From Alphaproteobacteria bacterium (GTDB lineage Bacteria > Pseudomonadota > Alphaproteobacteria > Rhizobiales > Xanthobacteraceae), in the NCBI GenBank assembly GCA_005883445.1, contig VAZL01000076.1:431-9565 (forward strand): a DNA stretch of 9,135 bases, in the 5' to 3' direction. Under the pieces are notes generated by a model. The model was not told the DNA's origin. It did no database searches and saw only the letters and a list, made by a program, of their open reading frames with translations. Position 1 is the first letter of the stretch, and every line of letters starts with the position of its first letter. Made by a program: the position numbers and the translations under genes. This document shows, one piece after another, positions 1 to 6,374 of this stretch.

Positions 1-49
1 GACATCGGGGTTGCAAAAATCGTGGCCCGTAAAACAGCAAAGCCTCGCG

Positions 50-63
50 GCGCGCCTTCGCGC
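50..63 (-). terminator. Weak hairpin downstream of purD
   Basis: Just past the purD stop, the minus strand reads GCGCG-AAGG-CGCGC, a perfect 5-bp GC stem with a four-base loop. The first T-rich stretch (TTTGCTGTTTT) begins about 8 bases after the stem rather than directly behind it, so this is a poor match to a classical intrinsic terminator. It is the only candidate for the purD 3' end in the window. Confidence 0.25.
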
Positions 64-68
64 AACAC

Positions 69-1361
69 CTAGGCTTTCGATTTTTCCAGCGATTCCCGCT
101 GCACGGCGCGAAACCCGATATCGCGGCGGCAGAACCCATCCGGCCAACGAATCCGATCGACCGCCCGATACGCCCGCGCCTGCGCCTCGCCCACGGTCTG
201 GCCCAGCGCGCAGACGTCGAGCACGCGGCCGCCATTTGCGAGGATGCGGCCGCCGTCCGCCTTGGTGCCGGCGTGGAAGATTTCGACGCCCTCGACCTCG
301 GCCGCAGCCTCGAGTCCCTCAATCACCGAGCCCTTGGCGGTGGCGCCGGGATAGCCCTTGGCCGCCATCACCACGGTCAAGGCCGCGTCCGGGTACCAGC
401 GCAGGTCGAAATTCTTGAGCATGCCGTCGCAACACGCCAACAGACCGGGCACGAGGTCCGACATCAGGCGCAGCATCAGCACCTGGCATTCCGGATCGCC
501 GAAGCGCACGTTGTATTCGATCAGCTTCGGCCCTTCGGCAGTGATCATCAGGCCGGCATAGAGCACGCCCTTGTAGGGAGCGCCGCCGGCCTTCATGGCG
601 CGCACGGTGGGAAGCACGATCTCGTCCATCGCGCGCCGCACCATCTCGGGCGTCATCACCGGCGCCGGCGAATAAGCTCCCATGCCGCCGGTGTTGGGAC
701 CCTGATCGCCGTCCAAGGCGCGCTTGTGGTCCTGCGCCGAGGCGAGCGCGAGCGCGGTCTCGCCGTCGCAGAGCGCGAAAAAGGAGGCCTCCTCGCCCTC
801 CAATAATTCCTCCACCACCACTTGCGCGCCGGCCGCGCCCAATCCTCCGCCGAACATCATGTCGATGGCGGCATCGGCCTCCGCGAGGGTGTTGGCGATG
901 ACGACGCCTTTGCCGGCGGCGAGCCCGTCGGCTTTCACCACGAGCGGGGCGCCGCGCGCGCGCATGTAGCACTTCGCCGCCGCGGCCGCGTTGAAGCGCT
1001 CGTAGGCGGCGGTTGGAATTTTATTGGCCTTGCACAGATCCTTGGTGAAGCCCTTGGAGCCTTCGAGCTGTGCGGCTGCGCGGGTAGGGCCGAAGGCCTT
1101 GATGCCGGCCGCGGTGAGATCGTCGACGATGCCGGCGCACAGCGGCGCCTCGGGTCCGACCACGACCAGATCGATTTTTTGCGCCTTGCAGAACGCAATC
1201 ACCGCCGCGTGGTCGGCGATGTCGAGCGCCACCAGCTTGCAGTCGCGGGCGATGCCGGCGTTGCCCGGCGCGCAAAAGAGCCGCTCGACCAGCGGACTTG
1301 CCGCGAGCTTCCAGGCGAGCGCGTGCTCGCGTCCGCCCGAGCCGAGAAGGAGGATGTTCAT
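69..1361 (-). CDS. purD: Phosphoribosylamine--glycine ligase (GAR synthetase)
   Basis: Cytoplasmic enzyme of de novo purine synthesis. It joins 5-phosphoribosylamine and glycine with ATP to give glycinamide ribonucleotide. The 430-residue product has the usual full length and the ATP-grasp order of motifs: the N-terminal loop GSGGREHAL (7-15), KADGLAAGKGV (143-153) for nucleotide binding, the PurD signature DHKRALDGDQGPNTGGMGAY (211-230), and the metal/ATP-site segment NVRFGDPE (284-291). A C-terminal domain ends in CRRDIGFRA (411-419) plus a short charged tail. The ATG at 1361 gives the expected MNILLLGSGGREHAL start; the ribosome-binding site is weak (GCGGAA about 8 bases upstream). The gene diverges from the cupin gene across a 122-bp gap and its 3' end lies 68 bp from the window edge. 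Nothing looks damaged. The assignment is very secure. Confidence 0.97.
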   Translation of the reverse strand: MNILLLGSGGREHALAWKLAASPLVERLFCAPGNAGIARDCKLVALDIADHAAVIAFCKAQKIDLVVVGPEAPLCAGIVDDLTAAGIKAFGPTRAAAQLEGSKGFTKDLCKANKIPTAAYERFNAAAAAKCYMRARGAPLVVKADGLAAGKGVVIANTLAEADAAIDMMFGGGLGAAGAQVVVEELLEGEEASFFALCDGETALALASAQDHKRALDGDQGPNTGGMGAYSPAPVMTPEMVRRAMDEIVLPTVRAMKAGGAPYKGVLYAGLMITAEGPKLIEYNVRFGDPECQVLMLRLMSDLVPGLLACCDGMLKNFDLRWYPDAALTVVMAAKGYPGATAKGSVIEGLEAAAEVEGVEIFHAGTKADGGRILANGGRVLDVCALGQTVGEAQARAYRAVDRIRWPDGFCRRDIGFRAVQRESLEKSKA

Positions 1362-1483
1362 GCACGTTCCGCTAGGCCGCTGGTTTTCGGCGGGTGGTGT
1401 AGCATGGCTCGATTGCTTCGCAAGGGAGACCGGTGCTAGGACCGCAAGCAGCGCACGTTTGAGTGCGGGGAGGAAACGCCGCC
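1362..1483. promoter_or_regulatory. Divergent purD/cupin intergenic region
   Basis: These 122 bp separate the purD start (minus) from the cupin start (plus), so both promoters should lie here unless the cupin gene is transcribed differently. On the plus strand TTGCTT (1413-1418) and CTAGGA (1436-1441) are 17 bp apart, a weak sigma-70-like pair. I see no convincing boxes for purD. No riboswitch-like structure or operator repeat was recognised. Presence of promoters is inferred from gene orientation; the boxes are tentative. Confidence 0.35.
1467..1476 (+). promoter_or_regulatory. Strong Shine-Dalgarno for the cupin gene
   Basis: GGGGAGGAAA ends 7 bases before ATG 1484. It decides the start: an in-frame GTG at 1463 would place this purine-rich box inside the coding region and has no comparable box of its own. 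Confidence 0.8.
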
Positions 1484-1891
1484 ATGGATATCAAACCGTT
1501 GGGCTCCATGCCCTCGCGCCGCCCGCCTGCGGACTATTTCACCGGCACGGTGTGGCAGGACCCGATCATCGAGGCGCCGGCGCCGGCGCGCATCAGGGGC
1601 GCCTTCGTGCGTTTCGAACCGCGGGCGCGCACCGCATGGCATACCCATCCGCTCGGCCAGACCTTGCACGTCGTCTCCGGCGTCGGGCGCGTTGCGCTCT
1701 GGGGCGGCCCGGTGCGGGAAATCCGTGCCGGCGACACGGTCTGGATCGCGCCGGGAGAAAAGCACTGGCACGGCGCCAGTCCCGACACGGCGATGATGCA
1801 CATCGCGCTGCAGGAGCATCTCGATGGAACTCACGTCACCTGGCTCGAGAAAGTGTCGGACGAGCAATACGACGCCAAAGTGGGCGGCTAA
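1484..1891 (+). CDS. Small single-domain cupin, Mn-hydroxynitrile-lyase-like
   Basis: A 135-residue single-domain cupin, probably a cytoplasmic metal-dependent homo-oligomer. Cupin motif 1 carries WHTHPLGQT (52-60) and motif 2 GDTVWIAPGEKHWHG (83-97). Likely metal ligands are His53, His55, Gln59 and His94, with His96 and His106 near the pocket. From memory these are the same positions as the Mn ligands of the bacterial cupin hydroxynitrile lyase of Granulicella tundricola, and the opening MDIKPLGS...ADYFTGTV and closing segment DEQYDAK also resemble that group. The real substrate is unknown: related cupins are often annotated only as cupin or carboxymuconolactone-decarboxylase-associated proteins, and cyanohydrin chemistry may be a side activity. 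Start ATG 1484 is fixed by the strong ribosome-binding site. The gene sits alone between purD and xseA and is followed by a palindromic repeat, which suggests an accessory insertion. Confidence 0.88.
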   Translation: MDIKPLGSMPSRRPPADYFTGTVWQDPIIEAPAPARIRGAFVRFEPRARTAWHTHPLGQTLHVVSGVGRVALWGGPVREIRAGDTVWIAPGEKHWHGASPDTAMMHIALQEHLDGTHVTWLEKVSDEQYDAKVGG

Positions 1892-1918
1892 CGCGCTTGG
1901 CAGCGCTTGGCCGGCGAG

Positions 1919-1947
1919 TTGACGCCGCGCGGATAAGGTGATTCATA
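1919..1947 (+). promoter_or_regulatory. Candidate xseA promoter
   Basis: TTGACG (1919-1924) is a good alphaproteobacterial -35 box. It is followed after 17 bp by TTCATA (1942-1947), a poor -10. If used, the transcript would start near 1955 and the xseA leader would be about 145 nt long and include the whole palindrome at 1987-2057. Tentative. Confidence 0.3.
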
Positions 1948-1986
1948 CGCGATCCGGCTGATTGGCTCGACTTCACACCGCCCGCC

Positions 1987-2057
1987 GTCGTCCCCGCGTA
2001 GGCGGGGACCCATATTCAGAGGCGGTGGTTATGGGTCCCCGCTTTCGCGGGGACGAC
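1987..2057. repeat. REP/BIME-like nested palindromic element
   Basis: Two 28-bp arms (1987-2014 and 2030-2057) are inverted copies with only 2 mismatches, separated by a 15-bp loop. Each arm is also a hairpin by itself: GTCCCCGC (1990-1997) pairs with GCGGGGAC (2002-2009), and GTCCCCGC (2035-2042) with GCGGGGAC (2047-2054), each around a 4-base loop (gtag, tttc); both arm mismatches fall in these loops. The element can therefore fold as one long stem or as two short ones. Very similar repeats are scattered through Bradyrhizobium- and Rhodopseudomonas-type genomes as I recall. It lies between the cupin stop and the xseA start. Read through in the xseA frame it yields a spurious peptide (GPRFRGDD and similar), so it should not be treated as coding. 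No T-tract follows, so it is not a classical terminator. Confidence 0.88.
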
Positions 2058-2099
2058 AGTGTGTGGGCTGATGAGACGGATTCGATTTACAGCTTCGCA

Positions 2100-3704
2100 A
2101 TGAATGAGCCGACGCGCCTCAACATCCCGGAATGGACCGTCTCCGAACTCTCGGCGGCGCTGAAAAAGACCGTGGAGGACGCCTTCGGCTACGTGCGCGT
2201 GCGCGGGGAAATCTCCGGCTATCGCGGGCCGCAGCCTTCCGGCCACTGCTATTTCGCGCTCAAGGACGAAGGCGCCAAGATCGAGGCGGTGATCTTTAAG
2301 AGCGCGTTCGCCCGCATGCGTCTCAAGCCCGAGGAAGGGCTCGAAGTCTTCGTCACCGGCCGGTTGACGACCTATCCCGGCCGGTCGAAATACCAGATCG
2401 TGATCGAGACGCTCGAGCCCGCCGGGCTCGGCGCGCTCATGGCGCTCCTCGAGGAGCGCAAGAGGAAGCTCGCCGCCGAGGGCCTGTTCGACGCCGCGCG
2501 CAAGCAGCTCCTTCCCTTTTTGCCGGAGCGGATCGGCGTCGTCACCTCGCCGACCGGCGCCGTCATCCGCGATATTCTGCATCGCCTCGCCGACCGTTTC
2601 CCGCGCCACGTGATGGTGTGGCCGGTGCGCGTGCAGGGCGACGGCTGCGCCGAGGAGATCGCCGCTGCCATCCATGGCTTCAACGCGCTTCCGCTCGACG
2701 GACCGATCCATAGGCCCGACCTCCTCATCGTCGCGCGCGGCGGCGGCTCGCTCGAGGATTTGTGGTCGTTCAACGAAGAGATCGTGGTGCGCGCGGCGGC
2801 CGCGAGCATGATCCCGCTGATCGCCGCGGTCGGCCATGAAACCGACGTAACCCTGATCGACTTCGCCGCCGACATGCGCGCGCCGACGCCGACTGCGGCC
2901 GCCGAACTGGCGGTGCCGGTGCGCGTGGAGCTCAGCACGCGCGTCGACGGCCTGGCGCGGCGCTCGCTCGCCTGCTGGCTGCGCGGCCAGGAGGCGCGGC
3001 GCACCGAGTTGCGCGCTGCGATCCGCGCGTTGCCCACGGCCGAGGAGCTCTTCGCGCTGCCGCGCCAACGGCTCGATCACGCGAGCACGCGCCTGCCGCG
3101 CGCGCTCACCGCCAACGCGCAAATTCATCACGCCCAGTTCTCGCGCGTCGCCGGCCGGCTCGGCCCGCAAATCCTGCGCGCGCGGGTGAACCGCTGCTGC
3201 GAGCTGGTCGCGGCCTTGGGCGAGCGGGCAAAACGCGCGGAGAACGTCGCGCGGCTGCGCCGGCGCGAGCGGCTGGCGACGGCCAACGTGCGCCTCGCCG
3301 CGGGCTTGCGGGCGAATGCCGACGCCCATCGCAACCGCATCGGCCGGCAATGCGAGCGCGTGGCCGCGCTGTCCGAGCGGGCGCGACGCGCGGTCGATTC
3401 GTTGCTGCGCCAGCGCGCGACCTCGGTCGAGCGCTGCGGGCAATTGCTCAACGCGCTCTCCCATCGTGGCGTGCTCGCGCGCGGCTTCGCGCTCGTGCGC
3501 GATCTCGCCGGCCGGCCGCTGCGGCAGGCGGCCGCGGTGCGCGCGGGCATGCGGCTCGATATCGAATTTTCGGACGGCCGCGTGCGCGCAGCGGCGGAAG
3601 GCTCATCCGTCGCCGCGGACAAACCGCAATCCGCCTCCGCGGCCAAGCCGCGCGGCCGCCGCGGCAACGGCAATTCGAATCAGGGCAGCCTGTTCGGAGC
3701 GTAG
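2100..3704 (+). CDS. xseA: Exodeoxyribonuclease VII large subunit
   Basis: Catalytic large subunit of exonuclease VII, which degrades single-stranded DNA from both ends into oligonucleotides, in complex with the small subunit XseB (not in the window). The 534 residues show an N-terminal OB-fold (about 10-105, including VRVRGEISGYRG), then the nuclease domain with VVTSPTGAVIRDI (147-159), RGGGSLEDLWSFNEE (213-227) and GHETDVTLIDFAADMRAPTP (245-264). A long Arg/Ala-rich helical region (about 275-450) follows, then the C-terminal strand segment VLARGFALVRD (458-468) and a disordered basic tail. It is longer than the roughly 456-residue E. coli protein, mostly in the helical arm and tail. The frame is open upstream to 1962, but that extension only translates the palindromic repeat. 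MNEPTRLNIPEWTVSELS at 2100 fits the family N-terminus, although no clear Shine-Dalgarno precedes it. Confidence 0.96.
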   Translation: MNEPTRLNIPEWTVSELSAALKKTVEDAFGYVRVRGEISGYRGPQPSGHCYFALKDEGAKIEAVIFKSAFARMRLKPEEGLEVFVTGRLTTYPGRSKYQIVIETLEPAGLGALMALLEERKRKLAAEGLFDAARKQLLPFLPERIGVVTSPTGAVIRDILHRLADRFPRHVMVWPVRVQGDGCAEEIAAAIHGFNALPLDGPIHRPDLLIVARGGGSLEDLWSFNEEIVVRAAAASMIPLIAAVGHETDVTLIDFAADMRAPTPTAAAELAVPVRVELSTRVDGLARRSLACWLRGQEARRTELRAAIRALPTAEELFALPRQRLDHASTRLPRALTANAQIHHAQFSRVAGRLGPQILRARVNRCCELVAALGERAKRAENVARLRRRERLATANVRLAAGLRANADAHRNRIGRQCERVAALSERARRAVDSLLRQRATSVERCGQLLNALSHRGVLARGFALVRDLAGRPLRQAAAVRAGMRLDIEFSDGRVRAAAEGSSVAADKPQSASAAKPRGRRGNGNSNQGSLFGA

Positions 3705-3851
3705 TGCTTTCGCAAGCCCGCGTATTTAAATTCGGACCAACAATCCCAAGCGGGTGGGTGACATGCGCCGGCCCGAGCGACTATGTTGTGTGTCAGCACC
3801 GGGACGCTGATAGATTCTTGGTCCCAGCAAACCGGTTGCGTGGAGGCAAGC

Positions 3852-4097
3852 GTGCTGAACCGATCCGATCGCCCTTCCCCCATGGCGGGTGAGGCCGAGG
3901 TCAAATATCTCGACGGCGACTTTCGCGTCGTGCGGCCGGGTGCCTTCGTGCGTTGCGCGGTGACCGGCTTGCCGATCCCGCTCGAAGAGCTGAAATATTG
4001 GAGCGTTGACCTGCAAGAGGCCTACGTCAATCCGGAAGCCGTGCTGCAGCGGCATTTCCCCAATGCCGGACGGCGCCCGGCCGACGACAGGCGATAG
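3852..4097 (+). CDS. DUF2093 family protein of unknown function
   Basis: A small 81-residue protein resembling the DUF2093 family that, as I remember it, is found in alphaproteobacteria near xseA and lpxK. Characteristic stretches are VKYLDGDFRVVRPGAFVRC (17-35), AVTGLPIPLEELKYWSV (36-52) and QEAYV (55-59). There is a single cysteine (Cys35), no signal peptide and no membrane segment, so it is probably a soluble cytoplasmic protein. The GTG start at 3852 is preceded by GGAGG (3842-3846) with 5-base spacing and gives the expected VLNRSDRPS beginning; an upstream in-frame ATG at 3783 adds a 23-residue extension that does not look like the family. The 147-bp gap after xseA holds only a weak promoter-like pair (TTGTGT at 3786, TAGATT at 3811), so it may be co-transcribed with xseA. 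No function is known to me. Confidence 0.85.
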   Translation: MLNRSDRPSPMAGEAEVKYLDGDFRVVRPGAFVRCAVTGLPIPLEELKYWSVDLQEAYVNPEAVLQRHFPNAGRRPADDRR

Positions 4098-4102
4098 TCG
4101 CC
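4090..4102. terminator. Tiny hairpin at the convergent junction
   Basis: GGCGA-TAG-TCGCC is a perfect 5-bp stem whose three-base loop is the DUF2093 stop codon. It is the only structure near the 16-bp gap between the DUF2093 and lpxK stop codons. With no T-tract on either side it is at best a weak bidirectional pause; it may be chance. Confidence 0.2.
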
Positions 4103-4113
4103 GAGCCTTATGC

Positions 4114-5142
4114 TTACTCGCCGGTCCACCGCCCTCGCCCGTCGTTCGTTTTCCGCGCCGCCGCCAGCCGTTCCAGCAACAGCGATTTGAACCGTTCTTC
4201 ATCCTCGAAGGCGAGGGTGACCGGCAGCGCACGGGCCTGAGCGGCAAGCTCTGCCGCTTCGTCGGCGCCGCCAAGCCGCGCGAGATCCTTTTCCGTAGTC
4301 ACCAGCACCAAGCCCGCGCGGGCGGCCTCTTCGCATAGCGCCTTGGCCTGCGCGCGCGTGTAGCGGTGATGGTCGGGGAAGCTTCGCCTCGCGGCGAGCG
4401 CAACGCCGGCATCCGCAAGGGTTAAGAAAAATTTTTCCGGATCGCCGATGCCGGCAAAGGCGAGCACGCGGGCGCCGCCGAGCCCGGCGATGAAGGCCGC
4501 GTCGGGGCGCAAGCGCGCCTGCAAGACCGGAATGTCGCGCGCGGTCGCCGCGACCGCCACGGCGCGCGACGACGCCCCGACCACGACCAGCGCATGGGCG
4601 CGCGAGAGCTGCGCATCGAGCGGCGCCCGCAGCGGACCGGCCGGTATGACCCGGCCGTTGCCGATGCCTCGCCGGGCGTCGACCACGAGCACCGAAAAGT
4701 CCTTGGTGAGCGACGGATTGTGGAACCCATCGTCCATGACGATGACGCTCGCGCCGGCGGCAATGGCAGCGCCCTTGACGCGGTCCCGCGCCACGATGGT
4801 CGGCGCCATGCGCGCGAGCAGGAGCGGCTCGTCGCCCACGTCGTACGCGCCATGGCGCGCCGGATCGACCCGGACCGGCCCCGCAAGGGTGCCGCCGTAG
4901 CCGCGGCTGAGGAAGACCGGCCGCTCGCCCGCCGCCGCCAGCATGCGCGCGACCGCCAGCGCCGTCGGCGTCTTGCCGGCACCACCGACGGTCAAATTGC
5001 CGATGCAGACCACCGGCGCGCCGGCGCGGCGGCCGCGGCCGCCCAAGCGCGCCTGCGCCACCGCGCCGTAGATCGCCGCCAGCGGCGCGAGCAAGGCGGA
5101 CGCGAGGGAGGCCTCGCCCCACCAGAACGACGGCTCACGCAT
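4114..5142 (-). CDS. lpxK: Tetraacyldisaccharide 4'-kinase (lipid A kinase)
   Basis: Inner-membrane-associated kinase that phosphorylates the 4' position of the tetraacyldisaccharide 1-phosphate to make lipid IVA. The 342 residues include an N-terminal hydrophobic anchor (about 11-30), a Walker A P-loop GNLTVGGAGKT (48-58), LSRGYGG (78-84), GDEPLLLA (103-110), VMDDGFHN (135-142; the usual DDGxQ is DDGFH here), PAGPLR (167-172), FAGIGDP (229-235), FPDHHRYT (255-262) and VTTEKDLARL (281-290). Length and motif order are normal for LpxK. The ATG at 5142 gives the family-like MREPSFWW start; no clear Shine-Dalgarno precedes it. The start lies inside the overlapping waaA frame, so translation may depend on ribosomes already reading waaA. 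It is the last gene of the minus-strand cluster and supplies the substrate used by WaaA. Confidence 0.96.
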   Translation of the reverse strand: MREPSFWWGEASLASALLAPLAAIYGAVAQARLGGRGRRAGAPVVCIGNLTVGGAGKTPTALAVARMLAAAGERPVFLSRGYGGTLAGPVRVDPARHGAYDVGDEPLLLARMAPTIVARDRVKGAAIAAGASVIVMDDGFHNPSLTKDFSVLVVDARRGIGNGRVIPAGPLRAPLDAQLSRAHALVVVGASSRAVAVAATARDIPVLQARLRPDAAFIAGLGGARVLAFAGIGDPEKFFLTLADAGVALAARRSFPDHHRYTRAQAKALCEEAARAGLVLVTTEKDLARLGGADEAAELAAQARALPVTLAFEDEERFKSLLLERLAAARKTNDGRGRWTGE

Positions 5143-6374
5143 GGGACGCCGCCGAGCTTGGCCACGGTCTCGCGCGCGGCGGCGATCGCTGCCGCGCGTC
5201 CGCGCCCGTCCTTGAGCCAGGCGCCGACGCGCGACGTGAGCGCCTCCACGTCGCCCACCTCTTCGGCGCCGTGCGACTTGTCGAGCGCGGCATAGATTTC
5301 CGCGAAGTTCCATACGTTCGGGCCGTGCAGGACCGCCGCGCCCAGCTTGATCGGCTCGATCGGATTTTGGCCGCCATGACTGGCGAGCGAGCCGCCGACG
5401 AATACGATCGGCGCGAGGCGGTAGATCAGACCGAGCTCGCCCAGCGTGTCGGCGACATAGATGTCCGTGTCTGCCCGCGGCAACTCCCTGCGCGAGCGCA
5501 GCGCCGCCTTGAGACCGGCGGCGTGCGCGCTTTCGAGGATGCCGGGGCCACGGTCGGGATGGCGCGGCGCGATGACCGTGAGCAGCCGGGGGAAAGACCC
5601 GCGCAGCCGCCGGTGCGCCTCGATCAACACCGTTTCCTCGCCGGCATGGGTCGAGGCCCCGCCGATGAGGGTGCGTCCGCCGACCGCCGTGCGCAGGACC
5701 GCGAGGCTCGCGGGGTCGGCGGGCGGCTCCGGCACGTCGAACTTGAGGTTGCCGGTGGTGGTGATGTGCGACGCTCCAAGCTCGCGGTAACGCGCGGCAT
5801 GGTCGGCCGATTGCGCGAGGCAGAGATCGAAGCAGCGCAGCAGCGCGGCGATGGTGGCGGGGACGCGCCGCCAGCGATTGAAGGAGCGCTCCGAGACGCG
5901 GCCGTTGATCAGGATCAGGGGAATGCCGCGCTCGGCGCTCGTCACGATCAAGTTGGGCCACAGATCCGATTCGACGAAGAGCGCGAGATCGGGACGCCAA
6001 TGGTCGATGAAGCGCTTGACGAAGCGCGGCGTGTCGAGAATCACGAACTGGTGGATGACGCCCTTGGGCAAGCGTTGTTCAGCGAGATTGGCCGAGGTGA
6101 CGGTGCCCGACGTACACAACACGGCGAATTCCCTTTCGCTGATGCGTTCGATCAGCGGAATGACCGAGAGCAGCTCGCCGACGCTCGCGCCGTGGATCCA
6201 CACCAGCGGCCCGGAGGGGCGGGAGATCTCGCTTTCGCCGTAGCGTTCGTTGAGCCGAGCGGGCAGCTCCTTGCCGTGCCTGAGCCGATGCGAGATGAGC
6301 GCCGGCGCGAGCGGCGTCGCCGCCGCGGTCAGCAGGCGATAGGCGCGCAGCGTCAGCGGCAAGCTTTCAGCCAC
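4992..6374 (-). CDS. waaA: Kdo (lipid IVA) transferase with replaced C-terminus
   Basis: GT-B glycosyltransferase of the inner membrane that adds Kdo from CMP-Kdo to lipid IVA. Seen in order: an N-terminal hydrophobic helix (about 12-28); HGKELPARLNERYG (33-46), which holds the likely general base Glu36; HGASVGE (61-67); VESDLWPN (134-141); TTGNLKFD (206-213); GASTHAGEE (239-247); RHPDR (271-275); and GGSLASHGGQNPIEP (327-341). The GTG start at 6374 gives MAESLPLTLRAYRLL, fits the family, has GAGGA at 6383-6387 with 8-base spacing, and overlaps the DUF374 stop by 8 bp. Family-like sequence ends at VAKLGG (404-409). The usual terminal helix (pattern AL-R-L--L-PYL) and stop codon are absent. 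Instead the frame continues for 51 Arg/Ala-rich residues, overlapping the lpxK start region by 151 bp. Either a real deletion or an assembly error; function may be retained but is uncertain. Confidence 0.92.
   Translation of the reverse strand: MAESLPLTLRAYRLLTAAATPLAPALISHRLRHGKELPARLNERYGESEISRPSGPLVWIHGASVGELLSVIPLIERISEREFAVLCTSGTVTSANLAEQRLPKGVIHQFVILDTPRFVKRFIDHWRPDLALFVESDLWPNLIVTSAERGIPLILINGRVSERSFNRWRRVPATIAALLRCFDLCLAQSADHAARYRELGASHITTTGNLKFDVPEPPADPASLAVLRTAVGGRTLIGGASTHAGEETVLIEAHRRLRGSFPRLLTVIAPRHPDRGPGILESAHAAGLKAALRSRRELPRADTDIYVADTLGELGLIYRLAPIVFVGGSLASHGGQNPIEPIKLGAAVLHGPNVWNFAEIYAALDKSHGAEEVGDVEALTSRVGAWLKDGRGRAAAIAAARETVAKLGGVPCVSRRSGGARPPSRPPCSRRWRRSTARWRRRAWAAAAAAPARRWSASAI

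Noticed and set aside
1404..1439. 11-codon ORF (MARLLRKGDRC) upstream of the cupin gene
   Set aside because: No ribosome-binding site and no attenuator-like feature; its length is easily reached by chance.
1463..1483. GTG start for the cupin gene
   Set aside because: The strong Shine-Dalgarno at 1467-1476 points to ATG 1484, and numbering from that ATG reproduces the family's ligand positions.
1893..1911. Two GCGCTTGGC copies 10 bp apart after the cupin stop
   Set aside because: Only 9 bp per copy and no link to a known element; likely chance or minor slippage.
2016..3464. Long minus-strand open frame (about 480 codons) antisense to xseA
   Set aside because: Composition is His/Arg/Gly/Ala-rich low complexity, as expected from the complement of a GC-rich gene. 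XseA on the plus strand matches its family throughout, and the antisense frame includes the translated palindrome.
5143..6000. Upstream in-frame extension of lpxK across waaA
   Set aside because: The extension is the out-of-frame shadow of waaA (Arg/Ala/His-rich). LpxK family sequence begins at ATG 5142.
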